From Alphaproteobacteria bacterium UBA3773 (lineage in GTDB: Bacteria > Pseudomonadota > Alphaproteobacteria > RF32 > CAG-239): a stretch of DNA of 64,000 bases. Position 1 is the stretch's first letter. Each line of letters begins with the position of its first letter. The stretch is from NCBI GenBank assembly GCA_002372275.1, contig DFFP01000013.1:16775-80774 (forward strand), in the 5' to 3' direction. The notes beneath the pieces were generated by a model that worked only from the letters and a program-made list of their open reading frames with translations, ran no database searches and had not been told where the DNA came from. Position numbers and translations under genes: made by a program. Positions 1 to 8,512 of the stretch are shown one piece after another.

Positions 1-185
1 AAGCAGAAGTTTCAACAATTTCAATCGGTGAAGCCGTGATGGAAAGTTTATCGCGTTTAGATAAAATCGCATATATTCGCTTTGCATCTGTCTATAAAGA
101 CTTCAAAGATGTTCAAGATTTTGAAGATTTTGTTCACACAATTGATGAAATGGTTAAACCGATTATTCATGAAGGAAAAAATTAA
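1..185 (+). CDS. nrdR: Transcriptional repressor NrdR, C-terminal part (5' end outside window)
   Basis: The frame beginning at base 3 is open to a TAA at 183-185 and gives about 60 residues. These contain IGEAVMESL, then LDKIAYIRFASVYKDF, then a DFEDF segment, which is the end of the ATP-cone and the tail of NrdR. NrdR represses ribonucleotide reductase genes in response to ATP/dATP. The N-terminal zinc ribbon lies outside the window. nusB starts one base after the stop, so the two are probably cotranscribed. Confidence 0.85.
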   Translation, partial: AEVSTISIGEAVMESLSRLDKIAYIRFASVYKDFKDVQDFEDFVHTIDEMVKPIIHEGKN

Positions 186-186
186 C

Positions 187-672
187 ATGGCAAAATTCGT
201 TTCAAAAAAAATCAGAAAAAAATCAAGTGCTCGTTTGGCAGCTGTTCAAGCCGTTTATATGGCAGCTTTCGGAGATCTTCCGATTGATGAAGTGATTGAA
301 GATTTTATCACAGGCCAAGTCGGGCGTTATGCCATTAAAGAAGAAATAAGCGGGCAAGAAGAACTTGTTGAAATTTCGCCGATTGATGCAACTTATTTTG
401 AAACGCTCGTCAGAGGTGTTCACCAAAACAAAGAAGCGCTTGAAAAATCACTTTCGCTTTTTTTGAAAGAAAGAATGGATTTTGAAAAGATGGACGGCGC
501 AATGAAAGCTCTCTTGCTTTGCGCTGTATATGAGCTGACATATACTTTAGATGTGGATACAAAAGTACTGATTCAAGAATATGTTGATTTGGCTTATGCT
601 TTTTACAACAAAAACGAACCCAAAATGATTAACGCCGTTTTAGATCAAATTTCACACCATATCAGAGGTTAA
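187..672 (+). CDS. nusB: Transcription antitermination factor NusB
   Basis: An all-helical RNA-binding protein of 161 residues. NusB pairs with NusE/S10 on boxA RNA for antitermination in rRNA operons. Visible family features are SSARLAAVQAVYMAAFG near the N-terminus, a central FLKERMDFEKMDGAMKALLLCAVYEL segment (in two parts), and LIQEYVDLAYAFYNKNEPKM near the end. The open frame extends upstream to 82, but that stretch overlaps nrdR. The ATG at 187 follows AAGGAAAAA and gives the normal family length, so it is preferred. def follows after four bases. Confidence 0.93.
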   Translation: MAKFVSKKIRKKSSARLAAVQAVYMAAFGDLPIDEVIEDFITGQVGRYAIKEEISGQEELVEISPIDATYFETLVRGVHQNKEALEKSLSLFLKERMDFEKMDGAMKALLLCAVYELTYTLDVDTKVLIQEYVDLAYAFYNKNEPKMINAVLDQISHHIRG

Positions 673-676
673 ATCG

Positions 677-1207
677 ATGAGCATACTTCCTTTAGTTGAA
701 TATCCGAATCCGCTTTTACACGAAAAATCAAAACCGGTGACGCGTATCAATGATGATTTAAGAAAAACATTGGATGATATGCTCGAGACCATGTATGCCG
801 ACAGAGGTGTCGGCTTGGCTGCCCCGCAAGTCGGTTTATTAAAGCGTATGATTGTGATTGACGCCGAGCAGGAAGATGATGAAAACGGCAAACACATTCA
901 AGGCAAGCCGATGTTTTTAATAAACCCTGAAATTATTGCCTCATCTGAAGAAACAATTGTTTTTTGCGAAGGATGTTTATCAGTGCCTGGGCAAAAGGCA
1001 GATGTTGTGCGCCATCAAAAAGTAACTGTCCGCTATCAAGATAAAGAAGGCAAACAAAAAACCATTGAAGCTGAAGATTATTTAGCCGTTATCCTGCAAC
1101 ACGAAATCGATCATTTAGACGGCATTTTATATATCGACCATTTAAGCCGGCTAAAACGCAGTATGCTCCTCAAAAAGCTCCAAAAATCAAGAGAAAAAGA
1201 AGCCTAG
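677..1207 (+). CDS. def: Peptide deformylase
   Basis: Removes the N-formyl group from nascent proteins at the ribosome exit. All three metal-site motifs are present: GVGLAAPQVG, EGCLSVPG (Cys ligand) and HEIDHLDG (two His ligands and the catalytic Glu). The length of 176 residues is normal. It starts four bases after nusB. The stop comes just before the convergent sufD stop at 1210, so two transcription units meet here with almost no spacer. Confidence 0.95.
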   Translation: MSILPLVEYPNPLLHEKSKPVTRINDDLRKTLDDMLETMYADRGVGLAAPQVGLLKRMIVIDAEQEDDENGKHIQGKPMFLINPEIIASSEETIVFCEGCLSVPGQKADVVRHQKVTVRYQDKEGKQKTIEAEDYLAVILQHEIDHLDGILYIDHLSRLKRSMLLKKLQKSREKEA

Positions 1208-1209
1208 TT

Positions 1210-2436
1210 TTATATTTGGAAAGATAGTTTTTCAAAAAACGCTTTGATTTCCTGATTTGAAATTGCTTCACAGGCTTCATTTAAAAAGGCTGAAGTCAAT
1301 ATTTTTTTAGCTTCATCTTCTGCTATACCACGTGATTTTAAGTAAAAGAGCTGTTCTTCATCTAAAGCACCGCTTGTGGCACCGTGCGAGCATTTCACAT
1401 CATCGGCATATATCTCTAAAGCAGGTTTAACATCCACTTTTGCGTCATCCGAGAGCAAAAGCGCACGATGTGTTTGGTGTCCGTTTGTTTGTACGGCACC
1501 TGGTTTAATTAAAATCTTTCCTTGAAAAACACCGTGTGCATGGTCTCTCATCACACCTTTCACAATTTGATCAGAATTTGTGTGCGCCGACAAATGTTCG
1601 ATATCCGTTGTTGTGTCGGCAAGTGTCTGACTACCTATCACATAAGCTCCGTTCACAAGTGCTGTTGCATTTTCTTGCTCTAACAAAACGTGCGTTTCGC
1701 ACCGTGAAAGTTTGGAACCTGTTTGAAAGGCAAAACTATTGAAATGTCCGTTTTCTTTGACATGGACATGATTAAAACTGCTGTGCACGGCCGTCTTGCC
1801 GTCATTTTGCCATAAATAGTGCGTCAATGTCGCATCAGGCGCAACAAAAATTTCATTGACCATATTGATAAAATAGGCTTCATCATTTCCTTGATAAAGT
1901 TCAAAAATTTCAGCCGTAACCCCTTTTTCTAAAATGATAAAGTTACGGATGTTATGAAAGCCTGCCGATTTTCCGTTATAAATGAGCGCAATCGGTTTTG
2001 CTGGCGTTTTAGAAATTCTTAAAAATATCCCCTCTTGAACATACGCCGTATTGAGTGCCGCCAGCGGAAATTTATCCAAATCTATTTTATTTAAATATGG
2101 CGCTGTTTCATGATCTGCAAAAGCGTCTTCCAAACTCAAACATTCCGCACCTTCAATATAATGCAGATGATGGTGTAATGCCCCATCACAAAAGTGAATT
2201 TCATGCGCCTCAAAAGGTAAAAACTTTTTCTCGCAATCACAATGTGTATGATCATGGGCGTTTTTCGAAACTTTAAAATAATTTTCAGTCAAAACACTTT
2301 CAATCGGCGTATATTTAAAAGCTTCCGTTTTTAAATCCGTTAAATGCGCACATACTTCTCTTCCCTTTTGTTGAAAAGAAAATAAAGAAGGGACAGAGCT
2401 GTCTTGAAACTGAATGTGATCTGAAAATTTTAACAT
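1210..2436 (-). CDS. sufD: Fe-S cluster assembly protein SufD
   Basis: A 408-residue SufBD-family beta-helix protein, the partner of SufB and SufC in the SUF scaffold complex. The C-terminal signature is clear: HQTHRALLLSDDAKVDVKPA, then EIYADDVKCSHGATSG, then LDEEQLFYLKSRGI. The N-terminal third carries several His/Cys clusters (HDHTHCDCE, HHHLHYIEG) that are not part of the family core. It overlaps the end of sufC by seven bases, so translation is probably coupled. No sufS or sufE follows, because def converges from the left. Confidence 0.93.
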   Translation of the reverse strand: MLKFSDHIQFQDSSVPSLFSFQQKGREVCAHLTDLKTEAFKYTPIESVLTENYFKVSKNAHDHTHCDCEKKFLPFEAHEIHFCDGALHHHLHYIEGAECLSLEDAFADHETAPYLNKIDLDKFPLAALNTAYVQEGIFLRISKTPAKPIALIYNGKSAGFHNIRNFIILEKGVTAEIFELYQGNDEAYFINMVNEIFVAPDATLTHYLWQNDGKTAVHSSFNHVHVKENGHFNSFAFQTGSKLSRCETHVLLEQENATALVNGAYVIGSQTLADTTTDIEHLSAHTNSDQIVKGVMRDHAHGVFQGKILIKPGAVQTNGHQTHRALLLSDDAKVDVKPALEIYADDVKCSHGATSGALDEEQLFYLKSRGIAEDEAKKILTSAFLNEACEAISNQEIKAFFEKLSFQI

Positions 2437-3200
2437 TTTGCCTCGTTGATGAAATCAGTGTAACCTTTGGCCTCTAAGGTGAAGGCTAAAGTTTGATCGC
2501 CGGATTTGATGATTTTTCCGTCTGAAAAAACATGCACAAAATCAGGCTTCACATATTCAAACAAATCATCATGATGGGTAATAATCAAAAGAGATTTCTT
2601 TCCGTCAAGCAAGGCATTTATGCCTAAAAAAACGGTTTTTAGCGCATCAATATCAAGCCCCGAATCCGCCTCATCCAAAATCGCCAAATCCGGATTTAGA
2701 AGCGCCATTTGAAGTGTTTCCATACGTTTTTTTTCACCGCCTGAAAAGCCGACATTGATGGCACGTTTAAGCATTTCGGAACTGATATTTAATTTTGAAG
2801 CCTGCTTTCTGACCGTTTTCATAAATTCTGACATATCAAGCTCTTCAAGTCCTTGATATTTTCGCTTGGCATTCATAGCATATTTTAAGAACGTCATCAT
2901 CGGAACACCCTCAATTTCAACCGGATATTGCATCATTAAAAAGAGTCCCTCAAGTGCGCGCTCTTCTGTTTTGAGATCAAGTAAATTTTTGCCGTGAAAC
3001 AAAATTTCGCCCGACGATACCACATACCCAGGTTTTCCGGTTAAAATATGCGAAAGTGTCGATTTTCCGGCACCGTTCGGCCCCATAATGGCGTGAACTT
3101 CCCCTTCATTAATGGTCAAATTTAGCCCTTTAATGATTTCTTTTCCCTCCACACCTGCATGCAGATTTTTGATTTCAAGTAATTCCTTTTTATATGTCAT
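2430..3200 (-). CDS. sufC: Fe-S cluster assembly ATPase SufC
   Basis: An ABC-type ATPase that energises the SufBC2D scaffold. Walker A is GPNGAGKST, the signature is GFSGGEKKRMETLQ, and Walker B is PDLAILDEADSGLD, all typical of SufC. The length of 256 residues is standard. It has its own ribosome-binding site (GTAGGAAAAAATAATG). This may matter, because a GIY-YIG gene and palindromic repeats separate it from sufB and the MazG-like gene upstream. Confidence 0.96.
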   Translation of the reverse strand: MTYKKELLEIKNLHAGVEGKEIIKGLNLTINEGEVHAIMGPNGAGKSTLSHILTGKPGYVVSSGEILFHGKNLLDLKTEERALEGLFLMMQYPVEIEGVPMMTFLKYAMNAKRKYQGLEELDMSEFMKTVRKQASKLNISSEMLKRAINVGFSGGEKKRMETLQMALLNPDLAILDEADSGLDIDALKTVFLGINALLDGKKSLLIITHHDDLFEYVKPDFVHVFSDGKIIKSGDQTLAFTLEAKGYTDFINEAKC

Positions 3201-3246
3201 TATTTTTTCCTACTATATTCTCATCTCGATAGATTTCCTACTGCAT

Positions 3247-3292
3247 TGTCATGCTGAACTTGTTTCAGCATCTCAACTTGTTTCAGCATCTC
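3247..3292. repeat. REP-like palindrome, left copy, with an 18-bp tandem duplication
   Basis: The 28-base unit at 3247-3274 is an imperfect palindrome (ATGCTGAA..TTTCAGCAT). Its last 18 bases, AACTTGTTTCAGCATCTC, are repeated directly at 3275-3292. The unit is an inverted copy of the one at 3593-3620. The GIY-YIG stop codon lies at the edge of the duplicated part. Confidence 0.85.
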
Positions 3293-3578
3293 ATAAAATT
3301 TCATCATATAAATCTCTGAAACCATCATTTGTTTTTTTGATTAAATTAATTTTCCAATCCCGATGCCAATTTTTAAGTTGCTTTTCTCTTTTAATCGCTT
3401 CATTGATGTCATTATATATTTCAAAATAAACCAATTTGCAAACATTATATTTTTTTGTAAAACCTTCATACAGTTTATTTTTATGTTCAAATATTCGTTT
3501 GATGAGATTTTTCGTAACTCCTATATAAAAAACATTATTGTTTTTATTTGTTAAAATATAGATATAGTATTGATTCAC
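3291..3578 (-). CDS. GIY-YIG nuclease superfamily protein (UPF0213/YhbQ-like)
   Basis: A 95-residue single-domain protein. It has YYIYILTN, the GIY-YIG equivalent being FYIGVTKNLIKRIFEHK, and later an EIYNDINEAIKREKQLKNW segment with the catalytic-type Glu and the KREKQLK helix seen in small stand-alone GIY-YIG proteins. The start is GTG with only a weak ribosome-binding site. The gene sits between sufC and the MazG-like gene and is flanked by inverted palindromic repeats, so it looks inserted into the suf operon. Whether it is an active nuclease, and whether it moves with the repeats, is inference. Confidence 0.85.
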   Translation of the reverse strand: MNQYYIYILTNKNNNVFYIGVTKNLIKRIFEHKNKLYEGFTKKYNVCKLVYFEIYNDINEAIKREKQLKNWHRDWKINLIKKTNDGFRDLYDEIL

Positions 3579-3592
3579 TTAATTTTGCCCCA

Positions 3593-3620
3593 GAGATCCT
3601 GAAACAAGTTCAGGATGACA
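3593..3620. repeat. REP-like palindrome, right copy (inverted)
   Basis: Its reverse complement matches the left unit at 3247-3274 in 26 of 28 positions. The two differences fall at opposite positions of the internal hairpin (G/C against C/G), so both copies keep a paired stem. Confidence 0.85.
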
Positions 3621-3656
3621 AACTTGCTGATCTTCGATTCCGGAATTACATTTTTT

Positions 3657-3944
3657 TTATTTGTCATGCGTTTTTTCCCAATCATCTAAGCGCTTTTCAA
3701 TTTTTTTCAGCTTTTCGGCTTTATAGCTTTCAACTTTATCTTTAATATCATAACAACATTTCAGTTGTTCAAGCATAATTTCGACATCAGCCGTTTCTTC
3801 AATCAATTCATCTACGTTATCTTTACCGCGATTAACATTTTTCAAAATTTCTTTGGTCAGTTCACTCATTTCTTCAATTACCTGAAGCATTTGAGGCGTT
3901 TTATGCCAAACGCGCAACGCTCTTTCATAAATCGTTTCTTTCAT
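3657..3944 (-). CDS. MazG-like nucleotide pyrophosphohydrolase
   Basis: A 95-residue all-alpha protein with the MazG/HisE-type metal site: EEMSELTKEI, then DELIEETADVEIMLEQL, i.e. EExxE followed by ExxD. Such proteins hydrolyse (d)NTPs or related nucleotides; the substrate cannot be read from the sequence. Its ATG shares one base with the sufB stop (TAATG), so it is translationally coupled to sufB. A single MazG gene inside a suf operon is unusual, and no functional link is established here. Confidence 0.8.
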   Translation of the reverse strand: MKETIYERALRVWHKTPQMLQVIEEMSELTKEILKNVNRGKDNVDELIEETADVEIMLEQLKCCYDIKDKVESYKAEKLKKIEKRLDDWEKTHDK

Positions 3945-5401
3945 TATCCGACACTTCCTTCTAAATTAATATTGATGAGTTTTGAGGCTTCAATGGCAAA
4001 TTCCATCGGAAGTTTTTGCATCACCTCTTTACAAAAACCGTTGACAATCAATCCGACGGCATCTTCTTCTTTCATACCGCGTGATTTAAGATAAAAAAGC
4101 TGTTCTTCGCTGATTTTTGAGGTTGTGGCTTCATGTTCTAAAACCGCGCTCCGATTAGCATTTTCAATATAAGGTGTTGTATGTGAACCGCAAGTGGGAC
4201 CAATAAGTAAACTGTCGCATTGAGAATAATTTCGGGCATTTAAGGCTGATTTTGCAACTTTAACAAGCCCTCGATAAGTCTGGTCTGAATGACCGGCCGA
4301 AATACCTTTTGAAATAATTTTAGATGTGGTATGCGCACCGATATGGATCATTTTTGTGCCGGTATCAGCCTGTTGATAGTTATTTGTCAGAGCCACCGAA
4401 TAAAATTCACCTGATGAATAATCCCCTTTTAACACGCATGACGGATATTTCCACGTCACGCTTGATCCTGTTTCAACCTGTGTCCAAGAAACTTTAGAGC
4501 GCAAACCTGCACAAAGTGCACGCTTGGTCACAAAATTATAGACCCCGCCCTTGCCGTCTTTATCCCCCGGATACCAGTTTTGAACGGTGGAATATTTTAC
4601 CTCAGCATCATCTAAAACAACAATTTCCACAATAGCGGCATGAAGCTGATTTTCATCCCGACGAGGCGCCGTGCAACCTTCTAAATATGAAACATAACTT
4701 CCTTCTTCGGCAATAATGAGTGTGCGCTCAAATTGACCGGTGTTTTGTGCGTTGATTCTGAAATAAGACGAAAGTTCCATCGGAGATTTTACGCCTTTGG
4801 GGATATACACAAATGAGCCGTCCGTAAAAACGGCCGAATTTAAACACGCAAAAAAATTATCCGTATACGGTACAACCGAGCCTAAATACTTTTGAACCAA
4901 ATCAGGATGATTTTGGACTGCCTCTGAAATCGAGCAGAAAATAATCCCTTTTTCAGCAAGTTTTGCCCGATATGTTGTGGCCACCGAAACACTGTCAAAA
5001 ACTGCATCAACGGCCACAACACCTGCCAAAACTTCTTGTTCTTTTAAGGGGATTCCGAGTTTGTTATATGTATCCAAAAGCTCGGAAGAGACTTCATTTA
5101 AGCTGTTTGGTTTAACTTTTTGTTTCGGTGCGGCATAATAAAAAAGATCTTGATAATTGATTTTATCGTAACTGACCTTGGCCCATGTCGGCTCTTTCAA
5201 TGTGAGCCAATGACGATAAGCCTTAAGGCGTCTTTCAAGAAGCCATTCAGGCTCATTTTTTTTGGCTGAAATCAGACGGATGATATCTTCTGACAAACCT
5301 TTCGGAACACTTTCAACCTCAATATCGGTTGTAAAGCCGTATTTGTATTTTTCGCCGCTTTCGTCGATGATATCAGGTTTTTGCGCCATTTTTTTTACCA
5401 T
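3944..5401 (-). CDS. sufB: Fe-S cluster assembly scaffold protein SufB
   Basis: A 485-residue scaffold protein on which SufBC2D assembles Fe-S clusters. Recognisable segments are VPYTDNFFACLNSAVFTDGS, VYIPKGVKSPMELSSYFRIN, SYLEGCTAPRRDENQLHAA and the C-terminal ISEEQLFYLKSRGM. Translation may start at 5401 (MVKKMAQ) or at the second ATG, 5389 (MAQKPD). Neither has a strong ribosome-binding site. A promoter-like pair lies just upstream, so this is the first gene of the suf operon. Confidence 0.95.
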   Translation of the reverse strand: MVKKMAQKPDIIDESGEKYKYGFTTDIEVESVPKGLSEDIIRLISAKKNEPEWLLERRLKAYRHWLTLKEPTWAKVSYDKINYQDLFYYAAPKQKVKPNSLNEVSSELLDTYNKLGIPLKEQEVLAGVVAVDAVFDSVSVATTYRAKLAEKGIIFCSISEAVQNHPDLVQKYLGSVVPYTDNFFACLNSAVFTDGSFVYIPKGVKSPMELSSYFRINAQNTGQFERTLIIAEEGSYVSYLEGCTAPRRDENQLHAAIVEIVVLDDAEVKYSTVQNWYPGDKDGKGGVYNFVTKRALCAGLRSKVSWTQVETGSSVTWKYPSCVLKGDYSSGEFYSVALTNNYQQADTGTKMIHIGAHTTSKIISKGISAGHSDQTYRGLVKVAKSALNARNYSQCDSLLIGPTCGSHTTPYIENANRSAVLEHEATTSKISEEQLFYLKSRGMKEEDAVGLIVNGFCKEVMQKLPMEFAIEASKLININLEGSVG

Positions 5402-5418
5402 TTATTTGTTTTATGCAC

Positions 5419-5447
5419 ACCATAAGCATTTAAGCGCCAAAAATCAA
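5419..5447 (-). promoter_or_regulatory. Predicted sigma-70-type promoter of the suf operon
   Basis: On the minus strand, TTGATT and TATGGT are separated by 17 bases. The start point would lie about 10 bases before the first sufB ATG. No convincing IscR, RirA or Fur site was seen by eye. Confidence 0.5.
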
Positions 5448-5461
5448 GTATGTTTTTTGAT

Positions 5462-5489
5462 TTGCCACGCATTTTTTAACGATTATTAA
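5462..5489 (+). promoter_or_regulatory. Predicted promoter of the nlpD-like gene
   Basis: TTGCCA, 16 bases, TATTAA, ending 27 bases before the ATG at 5517. It lies back to back with the suf promoter in the same 115-base divergent gap. Confidence 0.4.
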
Positions 5490-5516
5490 AACATTCAGGT
5501 TTTAATTTATGGACTA

Positions 5517-6455
5517 ATGTTAAGTGATGCAAAAAAATATTTATCTTGCGCTGTATTTTGCCTTGCCTTAAACGGCTGTGCTTCATATCCGAACGGGTTT
5601 GAATCTTTCTATCGTTCGCTTTTAGGAACGCCCGAAACAGTACAAGTCAATAAGGGGGACACACTTTATTCTATCGCCAAACGCTACGATATGACAATTG
5701 ACGAGTTAATTGAACTCAACGGAATTGACAGCCCGAACGACTTAAAAGTCGGGCAAATCTTAAAAACAACGTCAAATCGCTATTATATTGTCAAACGAGG
5801 AGATACCCTGGCCTCGATTGCCAGACGCCATCATACAAATTATAAGATTATTGCCTCAAAAAATAATTTAAAACCGCCATTTAACTTAAAAGTCGGTCAA
5901 AAGCTCACCATTGATGACACGCCATCAAAAGCATATACTTCAGCAAAACCTGTTTCTCAATCAAAAACAGCATCTAAAAAAGCATCTAAAAAAGCATCTA
6001 AAACAGTTTCTAAAAAAACAACTCAAAAAACAACTTCTAAAAAATCAACTCAAAAAACAACATTTGTTTCGACAACAAGAGGTAAAAAATTTATGTGGCC
6101 TGTTTCAGGCAAAATTATTTCAAATTTCGGCACACTCGGTAAAGGGCGTAAAAATGATGGTATCAATATTTCAGCTGCCAAAGGAACAACCGTTAAAGCA
6201 GGAGACGGCGGAACGGTTGCTTATGCCGGAAACGGCCTTAAAGGCTTCGGTAATTTAATTTTAATTAAACATAATGATGGCTACATCACCGCTTATGCCC
6301 ACACCGATCAAATGTTTGTTAAAAAAGGTCAAAAAGTTTCAAGAGGGCAAAAAATTGCGACCGTCGGACAAACAGGCGGTGTCACGACCCCTCAACTTCA
6401 CTTTGAAGTCAGAGCCGGCAAAAAAGCCGTTAATCCGAGAAAATATTTACCTTAA
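5517..6455 (+). CDS. nlpD: NlpD-like lipoprotein: two LysM domains and a degenerate M23 domain
   Basis: A 312-residue envelope protein. It has a lipoprotein-type signal ending near LALNGC, two LysM peptidoglycan-binding domains (about residues 42-83 and 88-134), a Lys/Ser/Thr/Gln-rich linker of short repeats, and a C-terminal M23 domain from about residue 190. The segment GNLILIKHNDGYITAYAHTD closely resembles E. coli NlpD. The M23 metal ligands are missing: the usual HxGxD position reads NDGIN and the usual HxH reads QLH. As with NlpD and EnvC, it is therefore more likely an activator of cell-wall amidases at division than a peptidase itself. It is monocistronic. Confidence 0.85.
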   Translation: MLSDAKKYLSCAVFCLALNGCASYPNGFESFYRSLLGTPETVQVNKGDTLYSIAKRYDMTIDELIELNGIDSPNDLKVGQILKTTSNRYYIVKRGDTLASIARRHHTNYKIIASKNNLKPPFNLKVGQKLTIDDTPSKAYTSAKPVSQSKTASKKASKKASKTVSKKTTQKTTSKKSTQKTTFVSTTRGKKFMWPVSGKIISNFGTLGKGRKNDGINISAAKGTTVKAGDGGTVAYAGNGLKGFGNLILIKHNDGYITAYAHTDQMFVKKGQKVSRGQKIATVGQTGGVTTPQLHFEVRAGKKAVNPRKYLP

Positions 6456-6515
6456 AAAACAGTAATAATTAAGTCTTTTTTTCATGAAAAACAGTCAATA
6501 AATTGAAAATATCTG

Positions 6516-6543
6516 TTGCGACATTCTTTTTTTGTTGTATATT
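6516..6543 (+). promoter_or_regulatory. Predicted promoter of yajC-secD-secF
   Basis: TTGCGA, a 16-base spacer, then TATATT. This leaves a leader of about 25 bases that ends in the GGGAG ribosome-binding site of yajC. Confidence 0.5.
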
Positions 6544-6575
6544 AGCGCAAGTCATAATTTTATGGGAGTAATCAG

Positions 6576-6935
6576 ATGTTGATTGGTAATGCACTTGCAG
6601 CAACAGAAAACGTTGCTGATGTAGCAGGAACATCAGTAGCGGCAAACATTATTCAAATTTTGCTTATCTTTTTGGTGTTTTATCTGCTTCTTATTCGTCC
6701 GCAACAAAAAAAGATGAAACAGCATGAAGCTGAATTAACCGCCATCAAAACAGGTGATCAGGTCATCACGGGCGGCGGTTTATATGCAACAGTCAAAGAG
6801 TGCCGTGATGATGAGTTAACACTTGAATTATCGGAAGGACTGACTGTTAAGGCCAACCGCTGGACCATTCGCGAGGTTTTAAAAGCCAAAGAAAACTCCG
6901 CACCCGTTCAAAAAAATAAAAAGAAAAAGAAATAA
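6576..6935 (+). CDS. yajC: Preprotein translocase subunit YajC
   Basis: A 119-residue accessory subunit of the Sec holotranslocon. One N-terminal membrane helix (IIQILLIFLVFYLLLI) is followed by RPQQKKMKQHE and the cytosolic segment GDQVITGGGLYATV, both family hallmarks. The tail is very Lys-rich. The start follows GGGAGTAATCAG. secD begins 10 bases after the stop, giving the classical yajC-secD-secF order. Confidence 0.95.
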   Translation: MLIGNALAATENVADVAGTSVAANIIQILLIFLVFYLLLIRPQQKKMKQHEAELTAIKTGDQVITGGGLYATVKECRDDELTLELSEGLTVKANRWTIREVLKAKENSAPVQKNKKKKK

Positions 6936-6945
6936 GGGGAACAAT

Positions 6946-8490
6946 ATGTATAAACTATCAAAAGAAAGAGTTATTGCCATACTGTCTATTTGTGCAGTCG
7001 GCTTTTTTCTTGCCATACCAAACTTTTTACCAAAATCGGTTAAACTTCCATCATGGTGGCAAACAGTGAGTTTAGGCCTTGATTTGCAAGGCGGCTCAAA
7101 CTTGTTGATGGAAGTTGATATGAAAGGTGTTGTGCGTGAGCGCATGGGACTGTTAGAAGACGCCGCCCGTCAAGCTTTGCGCGAACATCACATTCGTTAT
7201 CAAAATTTAGCCTCCGGTGCAGACAGCGTAAAAGTCAAAATCGATAATTTCAATGCACGCACCCAAGCCATCACATATCTTAAAAAACTTGAAGATGGTT
7301 TAGAGGTCACAACCGATGAAAACGATGTGATTGAAATCAAATACTCTGAACCTGCGTTGAATATGTTAACACGCAAAGTTGTTGAGCAATCGATTGAAAT
7401 TGTACGCAGACGTATTGATGAACTCGGCACCAAAGAACCTGTCATTCAAAGCCAAGGAACAGACAGAATCGTTGTTCAACTCCCCGGTGTTCAAAACCCC
7501 GAAGAAGTTAAGGCATTGCTCGGCAAAACAGCTAAAATGTCGTTTCACATGGTTGATGATCGCTCAACAGCAAGCGATGCAAAACGCGGAAAACTCAGCA
7601 ACGCCTCTCGCGTTGTAAATAGCGTTGAAGGTGGTCAACTTGTAATTACCAGAAAGCCTGTTGTCGGCGGCGAAAACTTAACGGATGCCGGTGTTTCTTT
7701 CCAAGATGGCAGACCGGTTGTGACATTCAAATTTAACACCATAGGCGGTCGCAAATTCGGCGAAGCCACACAAAACAATATCGGAAGCAGATTAGCAATT
7801 GTTCTTGACAACGAAGTGATTTCTGCCCCCACCATTCAATCGGCAATTTTGGGCGGAAGTGGTGTGATTACCGGTAGTTTTAGTGCTGAAGAAGCCAATA
7901 ATTTAGCTATGTTACTTCGTTCAGGTGCTTTGCCTGCGGAACTTTCTGTTTTGGAAGAACGCACGGTAGGTGCCGGTCTCGGTGCCGATTCCATCAAAAG
8001 CGGTGTCATTGCTTCAATTATCGGTTTAATTGCCGTTGTGATTTTCATGATTGCGGCTTACGGCTTGTTTGGTATCTTCACAACAATGACCGTTTTTATC
8101 AACCTCTTTTTAATGCTTGGGGTTATGAGTGTGATTGGAACAACGTTAACGTTACCTGGTATTGCGGGTATTATTTTAACAATTGGTATGGCTGTTGATG
8201 CCAACGTGTTGATTTTTGAACGCATGCGTGAAGAAGTCAAGCTCGGTCGTTCAACGCGTGATGCCGCAGATGCCGGCTTTACGGAAGCTTGGACCACAAT
8301 TGTGGATTCAAACTTAACAACACTTGTGGCAGCCCTTGTCCTCTTTTGGTTCGGAACAGGTCCTGTCAGAGGTTTTGCCGTTACACTTGCCATCGGTATT
8401 GCCACTTCCATGTTTACATCAGTGACGGTCACACGCCTGATTATTACATATTGGCTTAATCGTTACAAACCGACAAAATTACCAATTTAA
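6946..8490 (+). CDS. secD: Protein translocase subunit SecD
   Basis: A 514-residue RND-type membrane protein that uses the proton motive force to complete protein export. It has an N-terminal membrane helix and LGLDLQGGSNLLMEVD (the D1 motif). A large periplasmic part follows with LPGVQNPEEVKALLGKTA. The C-terminal five-helix block includes GMAVDANVLIFERMREE, where the Asp is the conserved proton-relay position. secF follows after 22 bases with its own ribosome-binding site (AAGGATAAAATAAG). Confidence 0.96.
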   Translation: MYKLSKERVIAILSICAVGFFLAIPNFLPKSVKLPSWWQTVSLGLDLQGGSNLLMEVDMKGVVRERMGLLEDAARQALREHHIRYQNLASGADSVKVKIDNFNARTQAITYLKKLEDGLEVTTDENDVIEIKYSEPALNMLTRKVVEQSIEIVRRRIDELGTKEPVIQSQGTDRIVVQLPGVQNPEEVKALLGKTAKMSFHMVDDRSTASDAKRGKLSNASRVVNSVEGGQLVITRKPVVGGENLTDAGVSFQDGRPVVTFKFNTIGGRKFGEATQNNIGSRLAIVLDNEVISAPTIQSAILGGSGVITGSFSAEEANNLAMLLRSGALPAELSVLEERTVGAGLGADSIKSGVIASIIGLIAVVIFMIAAYGLFGIFTTMTVFINLFLMLGVMSVIGTTLTLPGIAGIILTIGMAVDANVLIFERMREEVKLGRSTRDAADAGFTEAWTTIVDSNLTTLVAALVLFWFGTGPVRGFAVTLAIGIATSMFTSVTVTRLIITYWLNRYKPTKLPI

Positions 8491-8512
8491 CTTTTATCAA
8501 GGATAAAATAAG

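Noticed and set aside
82..186. Longer NusB start at 82
   Set aside because: The extra residues overlap the nrdR coding end and do not resemble NusB; the ATG at 187 gives the family length.
5911..6258. Lys/Gln-rich open frame inside the nlpD-like gene
   Set aside because: A shadow of the low-complexity linker in another frame.
8058..8432. Open frame on the minus strand inside secD
   Set aside because: Antisense shadow of a long conserved gene, without its own signals.
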